DNA from: Pseudomonas sp. DTU12.3
GTDB taxonomy: Bacteria; Pseudomonadota; Gammaproteobacteria; Pseudomonadales; Pseudomonadaceae
Assembly: GCF_004124275.1 (NCBI RefSeq)
Contig: NZ_CP027218.1
Span: 4,981,001 to 5,045,000, forward strand
Length of the DNA stretch: 64,000 nt
Direction: 5' to 3'
A model generated the notes under the pieces. That model was not told where the DNA came from. It searched no databases and worked only from the letters and a program-made list of their open reading frames with translations. Positions 53,614-62,673 of the stretch are shown in pieces. Position 1 is the stretch's first letter. Every line of letters starts with the position of its first letter. The translations under genes were made by a program, and so were the position numbers.

Positions 53614-54039
53614 TCAACCCTCCACAAAGGTGAAATGCTCGCTCAGGACCAGACGCAACTTTTCGCGAATGGCAGCAACCTGCTCGGCACTATACGGCTT
53701 GGCCGCAAGCTTGCCCCATACCGGCGCTGGCCAGGCCGCGTCATCGCGTTTGCGCACGATCACGTGCATGTGCAGCTGACTGACGACGTTACCCAGGGTC
53801 GCGACATTCATTTTGTCAGCATCGAATAAATCCTTGAGCAACTCCGCCAGCGCCGTGGTTTCTTGCCACAGTTGCTGCTGGTCGGCGACATCCAACTGAA
53901 ACAACTCGCTGATATCGTCGCGACGAGGCACAAGGATGAACCAGGGGTAGTTGGCATCGTTGGACAGCAGCAGGCGACTGAGCGGGAAATCGCCGATGAC
54001 CAGCGTGTCCTGTTGAAGTCGTGGATCTAAAGCAAACAC
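53614..54039 (-). CDS. HIT family hydrolase
   Basis: 141-residue histidine triad protein. The catalytic triad is QLHMHVIVRKRDD near residue 93 (His-x-His-x, with the third position changed to valine-isoleucine-valine, as seen in this subfamily). NDANYPWFILVPRRDDI is also characteristic. Members hydrolyse nucleotide phosphates; the substrate is unknown. The start is GTG 54039 with GGGAG 8 nt upstream; the open frame beyond, to 54384, encodes nothing recognisable. Confidence 0.85.
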   Translation of the reverse strand: MFALDPRLQQDTLVIGDFPLSRLLLSNDANYPWFILVPRRDDISELFQLDVADQQQLWQETTALAELLKDLFDADKMNVATLGNVVSQLHMHVIVRKRDDAAWPAPVWGKLAAKPYSAEQVAAIREKLRLVLSEHFTFVEG

Positions 54040-54935
54040 TGCGCGCACTCCCGGCTGATCTACAGAATTCAGCTTAGCGGCCATCCCTATCGACGGCGCG
54101 CCAAGCGACAGGACGGCAGCATACCTGCGAATGCCGCAGCCTTCACGGTCGCAGTGCCGAGAACTTGCGCTGTCGCTGCCCCGAGATGTGACATTTATGC
54201 ACCACGCGCACCACCACGGAACCAGCAGCGCCTGAAAGACCGAAGAAATGACCGAAATTGCTGCTCTCGTTCCATTTGCTGTGCCGCGCCAACTGTATGA
54301 ATACTGAACATCTGTAAAATTTTTTGCACCAAAACCGTACAGCGCGACTACGCTCACTGCGTCGGGCATCCGCCGAATACTCACTGGCGGGGTGAACCGG
54401 TAACGTTTTTGGTTGTCACGCGCGATTTCCGGTGTGGCAACACCATCGCAAGAATCGCGTCAAGCCCTGATAAAAAGGGGCTTGGCGCCCAGTATTCATG
54501 CGGTTTTTACAGGCACAGGCGGGTGTTCGAAAAAATAACCGCAAGAGAAACGCGGTTTGTGCACGCTTGTTGCATTCGTACCCATATGGACTATAAGCGC
54601 ACCACTGGAAGTGGATGCCTTAAGCCCCATAAGAACAGTGGCAGGGTTGCCCGATGGAGATTCAAGTGTTTTGCCAGGGACTCTTTTTTACCGATGCAAA
54701 AAGGCCCAGAAACAGCGATAAAGTTGTCAGTCCGGCTGCATTGGTACTGTGAATTTGCGACATCCACAACGCCGTTTGCGACAGTGTCGTAAAGAAGCTG
54801 AAAGGTTGGATTAGCAAGTATCGCCAACATTGTCGGCGTGATATAAGTTTGCGCCGACACAAAAAGAAAGAGCCGCCCAGATAATAAAACAGGTGGGACG
54901 GCAGTACTCTTCTAAAACCAAAGGAGCAAATCACG
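54040..54935. other. Long gene-free region upstream of the OprD porin
   Basis: Nearly 900 bp with no supported gene. Short open frames on both strands look random. It contains a CAAGCCC ... GGGCTTG hairpin (about 54462-54485) and a T-rich stretch near 54320. It may hold a long oprD leader, distal regulatory sites or an unrecognised small RNA. Confidence 0.5.
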
Positions 54936-56285
54936 ATGCGCGTGATGAAGTGGAGCATGATCGCACTGGCAGTTGCAGCAGCAGCCAGTACTCAAATGGC
55001 TACAGCCGCCCCGTTTGTTAGTGACCAGGCAGAAGCCAAAGGTTTTGTTGAAGGCGCGGCACTGACCGAGACGTTGAAGAACTATTACTTCAACCGGGAC
55101 AACAAGAACGGCGGCCACGACCAGAAAGACTGGACCCAGGGCTTCCTCGGCAACTTCACTTCCGGTTACACCCAAGGCACCGTCGGCGTCGGTATCGATG
55201 CATACGGTTACCTGGCGTTGAAACTGGATGGCGGTGATGGTACTTCCGGTACTGGCAACATGAGCCGTAGCGACACCGTCAAAGCAAACGGTTATGCCCA
55301 TGACGTTAATGACAGCCAAGGCAAAGCCGGCGCCGCCATTAAGTTCCGCATCTCCAAAACCGAACTGAAATTCGGCGAAATGCAGCCAAGCACTGCTCCA
55401 GTGTTCGCTGTTGGCGGTTCCCGCATCCTTCCGCAAACTGCCACTGGCTTCCAGTTGCAGAGCAGTGAAGTCAAAGACCTCGACCTCGAAGCCGGTCACT
55501 TCTACTCGGCGACCAGCCAAGACAAAAACGCCAGTGATGGCGGCCTTTACGCCACCTACGCTGGTGTTGAAGCGAAAAACATCGACTACTTCGGTGGCAA
55601 ATACGGCATCACTGATAACCTGACTGCATCGCTGTACGGCGCCAAACTGGAAGACATCTGGAACCAGTACTACGCGAACGTGAACCTCACCACTCCATTC
55701 GGTGGTGATACTTCGTTGAACACTGACTTCAACATCTACCGCACCACCGATACCGGCAGCGCCAAAGCGGGCGACATCAGCAACACCGCCTTCTCGCTGG
55801 CAACCGCGCTGTCGTTCCTGAAGGCACACACCTTCACTCTGGCCTTCCAGAAGGTCAACGGCGACACTCCGTTCGACTACATCGGTGTTGGCAAGAACAA
55901 CCGTGGTGGCGACTCGATTTTCCTCGCCAACTCCATCCAGTACTCCGACTTTAACGGTGCAGGCGAGAAATCCCTCCAAGCCCGTTACGACCTGAAAATG
56001 GCCGAGTACGGCGTTCCTGGCCTGAGCTTCATGGTTCGTTACGTTAAAGGCTGGGATATTGACGGCACCCACACTCCAGCGGGTAGCTCTTACGCCGGTC
56101 TTTACGGTGAAGATGGCAAACACCACGAAACCAACTTCGAAGCCAAATACGTTGTACAGACTGGTCCGGCTAAAGACCTGTCGTTCCGTATTCGTCAAGC
56201 GTGGCACACTGCTAACGCCGACGAAGGTGAAGGCGACGTGAAGGAATTCCGCCTGATCACCGAATACCCACTGAACATCTTGTAA
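54936..56285 (+). CDS. oprD: OprD-family outer-membrane porin
   Basis: 449-residue, 18-strand substrate-specific porin. Signal peptide about 1-25 (AVAAAASTQMATA-AP). The N-terminal FVSDQAEAKGFVEGAALTETLKNYYFNRD and the long KELFGEMQP-type loop segments are typical; the protein ends in the RLITEYPLNIL strand. Basic amino acids or other small carboxylates are likely cargo. It sits where oprD lies in P. aeruginosa (beside HIT and slyX), which supports the name, but OprD paralogues are many and the substrate is not certain. AAAGGAG precedes ATG. Confidence 0.85.
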   Translation: MRVMKWSMIALAVAAAASTQMATAAPFVSDQAEAKGFVEGAALTETLKNYYFNRDNKNGGHDQKDWTQGFLGNFTSGYTQGTVGVGIDAYGYLALKLDGGDGTSGTGNMSRSDTVKANGYAHDVNDSQGKAGAAIKFRISKTELKFGEMQPSTAPVFAVGGSRILPQTATGFQLQSSEVKDLDLEAGHFYSATSQDKNASDGGLYATYAGVEAKNIDYFGGKYGITDNLTASLYGAKLEDIWNQYYANVNLTTPFGGDTSLNTDFNIYRTTDTGSAKAGDISNTAFSLATALSFLKAHTFTLAFQKVNGDTPFDYIGVGKNNRGGDSIFLANSIQYSDFNGAGEKSLQARYDLKMAEYGVPGLSFMVRYVKGWDIDGTHTPAGSSYAGLYGEDGKHHETNFEAKYVVQTGPAKDLSFRIRQAWHTANADEGEGDVKEFRLITEYPLNIL

Positions 56286-56310
56286 TTGTCAGTGGTTAGT
56301 TTCGAAGCAT

Positions 56311-56344
56311 AAAAAAAGGCCCATCTTGCGATGGGCCTTTTTTA
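56311..56344 (+). terminator. Rho-independent terminator of oprD
   Basis: AAAGGCCCATC-TTGC-GATGGGCCTTT stem with flanking A and T runs, 26 bp after the porin stop. Confidence 0.93.
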
Positions 56345-56362
56345 TTGCCTGTCACTTCAGTG

Positions 56363-56390
56363 AATTGCCTGACCGAGAAGTCAGGCAATT
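56363..56390. repeat. Perfect 11-bp inverted repeat between oprD and mscS
   Basis: AATTGCCTGAC-CGAGAA-GTCAGGCAATT. It could end the minus-strand mscS transcript, but no T-run follows. Confidence 0.7.
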
Positions 56391-56403
56391 AATTAGCAAC
56401 CTA

Positions 56404-57246
56404 TCATTGTGTTGCCGATTCCTGCACCACGCGAATCACGCGTTGCGGAAAAGGAATATCAATGCCGGCAGTCTTTAAACGATCACGCGATTGTTCGTTA
56501 AACATGAACATCACATCCCAATAATCTGCGGTTTTAACCCACACACGCAGGGAAACAGTGATCGAACTGTCACCCAAAGTCGAAATGACCGCCTGGGGTG
56601 CAGGATCCTGCAATACGCGATCATCCTTGGCCAGATCCAGCAGCACCTGACGGGCCTTCTGCAGATCAGCTTCGTAATCGACACCGACATCGAACACAAC
56701 CTTGCGGGTTGGCTGACGATTGGTGTTGGTGATGATCCCGTTCGACAGATTGCCGTTCGGCACAATGATGGTCTTGTTGTCGCCGGTACGCAGCACCGTA
56801 TGGAAAATCTGGATGCTGTCGACAGTCCCCGAGACACCTTGCGCTTCGATCCAGTCACCGATACGGAACGGACGGAACAGCAGAATCAGCACGCCGCCAG
56901 CGAAGTTCGCCAGGCTGCCTTGCAAAGCCAGACCGATGGCCAGACCGGCAGCACCGATGGCTGCCACGAACGAGGTGGTTTCAACACCGATCATCGACGC
57001 GACGCTGACAATCAGCAGCACCTTGAGAATGATGTTGGCCAGGCTGCTGATAAAACCTTGCAGCGCCAGATCGGCATTGCGCAGGGCCAGCAGACCGCCG
57101 AGCTTTTGCGTGACCTTGTTGATCAGCCACCAGCCGATGGCCAGGGTGATCACCGCCAGCAGCACGCGGCTGCCGTATTCCATGATCATCGGGATCCACG
57201 CCTGGGACGCCTTGACCAGGTTGTCTACCTCAGCATTCAAATCCAT
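56404..57246 (-). CDS. Small-conductance mechanosensitive channel (MscS family)
   Basis: 280-residue MscS-type channel that opens under membrane tension to release solutes. Membrane helices: about 18-42, 62-85 and 93-125. The pore helix is the Gly/Ala-rich GAAGLAIGLALQGSLANFAGGVLI. The beta-domain holds GTVDSIQIFHTVLRTGDNKTIIVPNG. Length is close to E. coli MscS (286). Short N-terminus, so one of the basic types. Confidence 0.93.
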   Translation of the reverse strand: MDLNAEVDNLVKASQAWIPMIMEYGSRVLLAVITLAIGWWLINKVTQKLGGLLALRNADLALQGFISSLANIILKVLLIVSVASMIGVETTSFVAAIGAAGLAIGLALQGSLANFAGGVLILLFRPFRIGDWIEAQGVSGTVDSIQIFHTVLRTGDNKTIIVPNGNLSNGIITNTNRQPTRKVVFDVGVDYEADLQKARQVLLDLAKDDRVLQDPAPQAVISTLGDSSITVSLRVWVKTADYWDVMFMFNEQSRDRLKTAGIDIPFPQRVIRVVQESATQ

Positions 57247-57292
57247 GTTCTATCTCCTGATTTCCGGCTTTCCGGGGTGTATTCAAAACAAA

Positions 57293-57382
57293 TGTGGGAG
57301 CGAGCCTGCTCGCGAAAGCGGTGGGTCATTCAGCCAATGAGTTGACTGACACATCGCTTTCGCGAGCAAGCTCGCTCCCACA
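57293..57382. repeat. REP-type inverted pair, family A
   Basis: Inverted pair between mscS and yajQ, both read leftward. Confidence 0.85.
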
Positions 57383-57398
57383 GGTCATCTGACCGAGC

Positions 57399-57884
57399 TT
57401 AGTCGCGGAAGTTGTTGAACTGCAGAGGCATGCCGAATTCCTTGGCACGCAGTGCCGCGATGGCTTCTTGCAAGTCATCACGCTTCTTGCCGGTGACACG
57501 GACCTGCTCGCCCTGAATGGCAGCCTGGACCTTGAGCTTGGCGTCCTTGATGTGGCCGACGATCTTCTTCGCCAGCTCTTTGTCGATACCTTCCTTGAGC
57601 ACGGCATCCTGTTTCATCAACTTGCCCGAAGCGTACTCGTCCTTGACCTCAAGGCACTGCACGTCGATCTTGCGCTTGACCAGTGCCAGCTTGAGGATTT
57701 CGATCATCGCTTCCAGCTGGAACCCGGCTTCAGCGGTCAGGCTGACGGTGAGGTCTTTTTCCTTGAACTCGAAGCTGCCTTTGCCTTTCAGGTCATAACG
57801 ACGATCGAGTTCCTTCACGGCGTTCTCGACCGCGTTGGTGAGTTCGTGTTTGTCCAGTTCGGATACCACGTCGAACGACGGCAT
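57399..57884 (-). CDS. yajQ: YajQ family nucleotide-binding protein
   Basis: 161-residue protein with two ferredoxin-like folds. The start MPSFDVVSELDKHELTNAVENAVKELDRRYDLKG is the family signature. In Xanthomonas and some Pseudomonas the family is reported to bind cyclic di-GMP and alter transcription; whether that holds here is unknown. A strong hairpin with a U-run lies in its leader, 13 bp before the start. Confidence 0.94.
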   Translation of the reverse strand: MPSFDVVSELDKHELTNAVENAVKELDRRYDLKGKGSFEFKEKDLTVSLTAEAGFQLEAMIEILKLALVKRKIDVQCLEVKDEYASGKLMKQDAVLKEGIDKELAKKIVGHIKDAKLKVQAAIQGEQVRVTGKKRDDLQEAIAALRAKEFGMPLQFNNFRD

Positions 57885-57896
57885 GTAATCTCTCCA

Positions 57897-57930
57897 ATAA
57901 AAAGGCGCGCTCGATGAGGATGGAGCGCGC
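57897..57930 (-). terminator. Terminator-like hairpin in the yajQ leader
   Basis: On the minus strand GCGCGCTC-(10 nt)-GAGCGCGC is a perfect 8-bp stem, followed by CTTTTTATT and then the GGAGAG ribosome site of yajQ. No minus-strand gene lies immediately upstream of it (panE is divergent), so it may be an attenuator of yajQ. Confidence 0.7.
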
Positions 57931-58024
57931 TTGGCTTGCGGTTAAAATCGGGCTCATTATAACGGGTCTTTTCCTGACGACACGGCGAGCCTCACATGCC
58001 TGCAACCATTCGAGCAAAAAACTG

Positions 58025-58942
58025 ATGTCGACCCCCTGGCATATTCTCGGCGCCGGCAGTCTCGGCACCTTATGGGCCACGCGCCTGGCACGCGCAGGCA
58101 TACCGGTCAGGCTGATCGTGCGCAATAGCGAACGCCTGCGCAGTTACCAGGCCGCGGGCGGCCTGACCCTGGTCGAACAAGGCCAGGCCAGCACCTATGC
58201 GGTGCCGGGTGAAACGCCGGACAGCCCCGAGCCGATCCGGCGCTTGTTGGTAGCCTGCAAGGCCTACGACGCCGAAAGTGCAGTCGCCCGCCTCGCCCCG
58301 CGTCTGTCGCCGGATGCCGAACTGATCCTGCTGCAGAATGGCCTCGGCAGTCAGGATGCCGTCGCCACGCAAATTCCGCATGCACGCTGCATCAGCGCTT
58401 CCAGCACCGAAGGCGCGTTCCGCGATGGCGACTGGCGTGTGGTGTTCGCCGGCCACGGTTTCACTTGGCTCGGCGATGCCGGTCATCCGGTCGCGCCGAT
58501 CTGGCTGGATGATCTGCACGCGGCGAAAATCCCCCACGAGTGGAGCACCGACATCCTCACCCGCCTGTGGCGCAAGCTCGCACTCAACTGCGCCATCAAC
58601 CCGCTGACCGTATTGCATGGCTGCCGCAACGGTGGCCTGCAACAACACCAATGCGAAGTCGCGACGTTGTGCGCTGAGCTGGCGGAATTGCTGCAGCGTT
58701 GCGGCCAGCCGGCAGCGGCGGACAACCTGCAAGCGGAAGTCGAACGCGTCATTCACGCTACCGCCGCCAATTACTCCTCGATGTATCAGGACGTCGCCAA
58801 CGGGCGCCGCACCGAAATCAGTTATCTGCTGGGGCACGCCTGCGCAGTCGCCGCGCGCCACCAACTGAACCTGCCGCACCTCAAGCAATTGCAGCAACGG
58901 CTGATCGCTCATCTGCACAGCCTTGGATTGCCCAGCGACTGA
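58025..58942 (+). CDS. panE: 2-dehydropantoate 2-reductase (ketopantoate reductase)
   Basis: 305-residue NADPH enzyme of pantothenate synthesis. The Rossmann motif is HILGAGSLGTLWATRLARAG at the start, the catalytic lysine is in LWRKLALNCAINPLTVL near residue 190, and SSMYQDVANGRRTEISYL is the C-terminal family motif. ATG 58025 is chosen from family alignment; the 37 upstream codons look non-coding. It starts a group with the kinase and the cobalamin gene. Confidence 0.92.
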   Translation: MSTPWHILGAGSLGTLWATRLARAGIPVRLIVRNSERLRSYQAAGGLTLVEQGQASTYAVPGETPDSPEPIRRLLVACKAYDAESAVARLAPRLSPDAELILLQNGLGSQDAVATQIPHARCISASSTEGAFRDGDWRVVFAGHGFTWLGDAGHPVAPIWLDDLHAAKIPHEWSTDILTRLWRKLALNCAINPLTVLHGCRNGGLQQHQCEVATLCAELAELLQRCGQPAAADNLQAEVERVIHATAANYSSMYQDVANGRRTEISYLLGHACAVAARHQLNLPHLKQLQQRLIAHLHSLGLPSD

Positions 58943-58987
58943 GCAGCGGCTACGCTGGCCACTTGTTCCTTTGCTGCGATAAACCTG

Positions 58988-61024
58988 ATGCCATTGCGCC
59001 AGCGCCTCGAAAACCTGCCGGTCGGCCAGAAACTGCTGGCCGCCCTGTTGGTGTTGTTGACCACGGTTTTACTGGTCGCCAACCTGACCTTTATCAGCGC
59101 CGCCTACTACATCTCACAGGAAAGCATGGCGCCACAAGCCTTGCAGACCATCGGCCGACTGATCGCCAACCCGAGTCTGGTCAGCGAAGCCCTGCAATCG
59201 CCGCAAAGCGCCGAACGCCTGCTCAAGGAACTCGACAGTTATTCACCGCTGCGCGCCGCCGCCCTGTACGACGGCAAAGGCGAACGGCTGGCGCAGGTGC
59301 AGCGCGGCGACAAGCTCAAACTGCCGGAACGCTATCGGCATATCGAAGCCTGGCAACTGACCGAGTTTCGCAGCAACCAGTTGATCACCCTGCCCCGCCC
59401 CGGCACCGCGCCGGGACATTTGTTGCTGGTGGCCAGCAGCGAACTGCCGATGGCGTTCTACACCGGCACCCTGACCGCGAGCCTCGGCATCCTGATTTTC
59501 AGTGTGTTGCTGTGGCTGGTGATTGCCCGGCAGATCAAACGCCTGATCACCCGGCCGATCCATGAACTGGAAGAACTCTCGCGCCAGGTCACCCGCGAAG
59601 AGAACTATGCCCTGCGCGCCTCGCGCGGCAACCACGACGAAATCGGCAGCCTCGCCGAGGCGTTCAACACCATGCTTTCGCGCATCGAGGCGCGTGAGCA
59701 GCAGCTCAAGCGCGCCCGCGATGACTCGCAAGCGGCTTACGATCAGGCACAAGGGCTGGCCGAGGAGACCCGCCACACCAACCGCAAGCTGGAACTCGAA
59801 GTCCAGGTGCGCAGCAAGATCGAGAAGAAACTCACCGGTTTCCAGAACTACCTCAACAGCATCATCGACTCGATGCCCTCGGCGCTGATCGCCCTCGACG
59901 AGCAGCTCTACGTCACCCAATGGAATCAGGAAGCCAGCGCGCTCTCCGGCACGCGCCTGGACGAAGCGCTGAACCAGCCGATCTTCCTCGCCTTCGAGCC
60001 GCTGAAGCCGTTTCTGCCGCAGCTCAAGCAGACCGTCGAACAGCACACCGTGGCGAAGATCGAGCGAGTGACGTGGTTCAAGGACGATGAACCGAAGCAT
60101 TACGCACTGACGTTTTATCCACTGATGGGCGGTGCCGGGCGCGGCGTGGTGATCCGTATCGACGACATCACCCAGCGCCTGTCGCTGGAAGAAATGATGG
60201 TGCAGTCGGAGAAAATGCTTTCGGTCGGCGGCCTCGCCGCCGGCATGGCCCACGAGATCAACAACCCGTTGGGGGCGATTCTGCATAACGTGCAGAACAT
60301 TCGTCGGCGGTTGTCCGCCGAGCTGCCGAAGAACCTCGAAACCGCCGAGCAACTGGGCATTGAAATCGACACGGTCAACCGTTACCTGCAAGGCCGCGAA
60401 GTGCCGCAGTTGCTCGATGGCATTCAGCAGGCTGGCGCCCGGGCGGCGAAAATCGTCACGCACATGCTCAGTTTCAGTCGCCGCAGCACACGCCAGATGG
60501 CCCCGTGCGATCTGCCGGCATTGATTGATCAAGCGGTCGATATTGCGGGCAACGACTTCGATCTGGCCATCGGCTTCGACTTCAAGGGACAGGCGATCGT
60601 CCGCCAGTTTGATCCGACACTTGGCCCGGTGCCGGGCACCGCCAACGAACTTGAGCAAGTGCTGCTCAATCTGCTGAAAAACGCTGCGCAGGCGATTCAC
60701 CAGCGCGAGGACGACAGTGAGCCGGGGCGGATCATCCTGCGAACCAAACTCAATCCGCCGTGGGCCGAGATTCAGGTTGAAGACAACGGCATCGGCATGA
60801 GCGAGAACGTGCGCAAACGCACCTTCGAGCCGTTCTTCACCACCAAGGAAATCGGTCAGGGCACCGGGCTGGGCTTGTCGGTGTCGTATTTCATCATTAC
60901 CAATAATCACAAAGGCCAGATGGAAGTGCAGTCCGCGCCCGGCCAGGGCACCTGTTTCACCTTGCGCCTGCCGTTGACGCAGCCTGCCGCCATCGCCGCC
61001 GAAACCAATCAACTACCGAGGTAA
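58988..61024 (+). CDS. Sensor histidine kinase (PAS, HAMP), orphan
   Basis: 678-residue membrane kinase. Membrane helix 1 is about 15-40; a short periplasmic sensor covers about 40-155. Membrane helix 2 lies about 162-180, then HAMP (RLITRPIHELEELSRQVTREEN), a coiled coil (about 240-285), a PAS domain (about 290-395) and the phospho-acceptor GGLAAGMAHEINNPLGAIL near 418. The ATPase domain has N, G1 and G2 boxes in LLNLLKNAAQ, VEDNGIGM and GTGLGLSVS. No response regulator gene adjoins it. The stop is 3 bp before the cobalamin adenosyltransferase gene, hence co-translation. Confidence 0.9.
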   Translation: MPLRQRLENLPVGQKLLAALLVLLTTVLLVANLTFISAAYYISQESMAPQALQTIGRLIANPSLVSEALQSPQSAERLLKELDSYSPLRAAALYDGKGERLAQVQRGDKLKLPERYRHIEAWQLTEFRSNQLITLPRPGTAPGHLLLVASSELPMAFYTGTLTASLGILIFSVLLWLVIARQIKRLITRPIHELEELSRQVTREENYALRASRGNHDEIGSLAEAFNTMLSRIEAREQQLKRARDDSQAAYDQAQGLAEETRHTNRKLELEVQVRSKIEKKLTGFQNYLNSIIDSMPSALIALDEQLYVTQWNQEASALSGTRLDEALNQPIFLAFEPLKPFLPQLKQTVEQHTVAKIERVTWFKDDEPKHYALTFYPLMGGAGRGVVIRIDDITQRLSLEEMMVQSEKMLSVGGLAAGMAHEINNPLGAILHNVQNIRRRLSAELPKNLETAEQLGIEIDTVNRYLQGREVPQLLDGIQQAGARAAKIVTHMLSFSRRSTRQMAPCDLPALIDQAVDIAGNDFDLAIGFDFKGQAIVRQFDPTLGPVPGTANELEQVLLNLLKNAAQAIHQREDDSEPGRIILRTKLNPPWAEIQVEDNGIGMSENVRKRTFEPFFTTKEIGQGTGLGLSVSYFIITNNHKGQMEVQSAPGQGTCFTLRLPLTQPAAIAAETNQLPR

Positions 61025-61027
61025 CCC

Positions 61028-61612
61028 ATGGGCTTTCGCTTGTCGAAGATCTACACCCGCACCGGCGACAAAGGCGAAACCGGCCTGGGCGACGGCCGTC
61101 GCGTGCCAAAGGATCACCCGCGCATCGAGGCGATTGGCGAAGTCGATACGCTGAACAGTCAGGTCGGCGTGCTGTTGGCCGGATTGATTGCCGAGCGAGA
61201 GGAGTTTCCGGGGCTGAACGAATTGATCGAGGTGCTGACGCCTTGTCAGCATCGGCTGTTCGATCTCGGTGGCGAGCTGGCGATGCCGGAGTATCAGGCG
61301 CTGAACGCGGCGGAAATCGAACGGCTGGAAGCAGCGATCGATGTCTGGAATGAAGAGCTGGGGCCGCTGGAGAATTTCATTTTGCCGGGTGGATCAATGC
61401 TGATTGCACAGGCGCATGTGTGCCGCAGCCTGGCGAGGAGTGCCGAGCGGCGCTGTCAGCATTTGAATGCGCTTGAACCGCTGGCCGGGGTTGGCCTGGC
61501 GTATATCAATCGGTTGTCGGATTTGTTGTTTGTGGCGGCGCGGTTGATTGCGCGGCGACAAGGTATTGCCGAGATTCTTTGGCAACCGGCGGTAAAACCT
61601 GCAGTAATCTAG
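61028..61612 (+). CDS. PduO-type cob(I)alamin adenosyltransferase
   Basis: 194-residue enzyme making adenosylcobalamin from cob(I)alamin and ATP. The signature ATP-binding stretch is KIYTRTGDKGETGLGDGRRVPKDHPRI; the helical core includes LPGGSMLIAQAHVCRSLARSAER. Unrelated in fold to CobO/BtuR. Starts 3 bp after the kinase gene. Confidence 0.93.
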   Translation: MGFRLSKIYTRTGDKGETGLGDGRRVPKDHPRIEAIGEVDTLNSQVGVLLAGLIAEREEFPGLNELIEVLTPCQHRLFDLGGELAMPEYQALNAAEIERLEAAIDVWNEELGPLENFILPGGSMLIAQAHVCRSLARSAERRCQHLNALEPLAGVGLAYINRLSDLLFVAARLIARRQGIAEILWQPAVKPAVI

Positions 61613-61627
61613 CGCCTGAAAGATCGC

Positions 61628-61713
61628 CTTCGCGAGCAGGCTCGCTCCCACATTTGATTGCATTCCAATTGAAGAAATCCGATCAACTGTGGGAGCGAGC
61701 CTGCTCGCGAAGG
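61628..61713. repeat. REP-type inverted pair, family A
   Basis: Inverted pair between the converging adenosyltransferase and Nudix genes; probable end of both. Confidence 0.85.
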
Positions 61714-61725
61714 GGCCGATAGCCT

Positions 61726-62673
61726 TTACAAGGAATCAGGCCAGAACGCGCGAATCCCGGCTACACCTTGAGCGCCATGATTCCAGGCCTTCTCACACTC
61801 CACCGGGCCAACCCCGCCCAACAGAAACACCGGTTTACTGAAGCCTTCAATCAACGTCCCGGCCTGCTCCCAGCCCAACGGCTGCGCATCCGGGTGCGTC
61901 AGGGTCGGCTGCACCGGCGACAGGGTTACAAAATCCACGCCCATCTGTTCCGCCAACGCCAATTCCTCAGCGTTGTGACACGACGCCGCCAACCAGCGTT
62001 CCGCCGGCAACGGACGCCCCGCCGCTGCGTATTTACGCAACTGTGCAGAGGTGATGTGCCAACCAGCCGAAGGGAAATCGCCGAGCCACTCGAACGGCCC
62101 CTTGATCATCAGTTGCGCCTTGCCTGCACACAGACCCGCAGCATCCACCGCCAGATCACGGTACTTGGGGTCGTAACCGTTCGGGGCGCGCAGCTGGATC
62201 AATTTGATCCCGCCAGCGATCGCCTTCTGGATACCGCGCAGCAACGCCGGGGTTTCCAGATCTTCCGGGGTGATCAGGTATTGCGCCGGTAAGCGCGCTG
62301 CCGCCACGATCGGCTGATTGGCTGCCGGGAACTCGTAGCTCACCAGTTCCTTCGCCGTGACCCAGGCCAATGGCTGACCTTCGGCACCGTGGGGTTCGCC
62401 GGTGAATGCCGAGACTTCCCAGACATCCAGCAACACCTGCTTGTCGGGGTAATCGTGACGCACCTTGATCAGCGGTCGGGCAGCACCAACGACGATGCCC
62501 AACTCTTCGTGCAGCTCGCGGGCCAGCGCGGTTTCGACTGACTCGTCAGCCTCGACCTTGCCACCGGGAAATTCCCACAAACCGCCCTGATGCTGGGTAT
62601 CGGCACGGCGGGCGATGAGGATTTTGCCACTCTCGTCACGAATGACGGCAGCGGCGACGTGTACGCGTTTCAC
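61726..62673 (-). CDS. Nudix hydrolase fused to thiamine-phosphate-synthase-like domain
   Basis: 315 residues. The N-terminal Nudix (MutT-like) domain (about 1-130) has the Nudix box GGKVEADESVETALARELHEELGI. The C-terminal domain (about 150-315) resembles ThiE/TenI, with GGVGP and CHNAEELALAEQMGVDFVTLSPV. The Nudix part likely clears oxidised nucleotides such as 8-oxo-dGTP; the second domain has lost or changed its thiamine role in related proteins. The start is GTG 62673, overlapping the GST stop by 4 bp (GTGA), with GGAGG 10 nt upstream. Confidence 0.9.
   Translation of the reverse strand: MKRVHVAAAVIRDESGKILIARRADTQHQGGLWEFPGGKVEADESVETALARELHEELGIVVGAARPLIKVRHDYPDKQVLLDVWEVSAFTGEPHGAEGQPLAWVTAKELVSYEFPAANQPIVAAARLPAQYLITPEDLETPALLRGIQKAIAGGIKLIQLRAPNGYDPKYRDLAVDAAGLCAGKAQLMIKGPFEWLGDFPSAGWHITSAQLRKYAAAGRPLPAERWLAASCHNAEELALAEQMGVDFVTLSPVQPTLTHPDAQPLGWEQAGTLIEGFSKPVFLLGGVGPVECEKAWNHGAQGVAGIRAFWPDSL

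Noticed and set aside
54040..54384. 115-codon N-terminal extension of the HIT protein
   Set aside because: No family sequence; GTG 54039 has a good ribosome site and gives normal HIT length.
54591..54860. 89-codon minus-strand frame upstream of oprD
   Set aside because: No ribosome site, no recognisable domain, and no partner; likely chance in a gene-free region.
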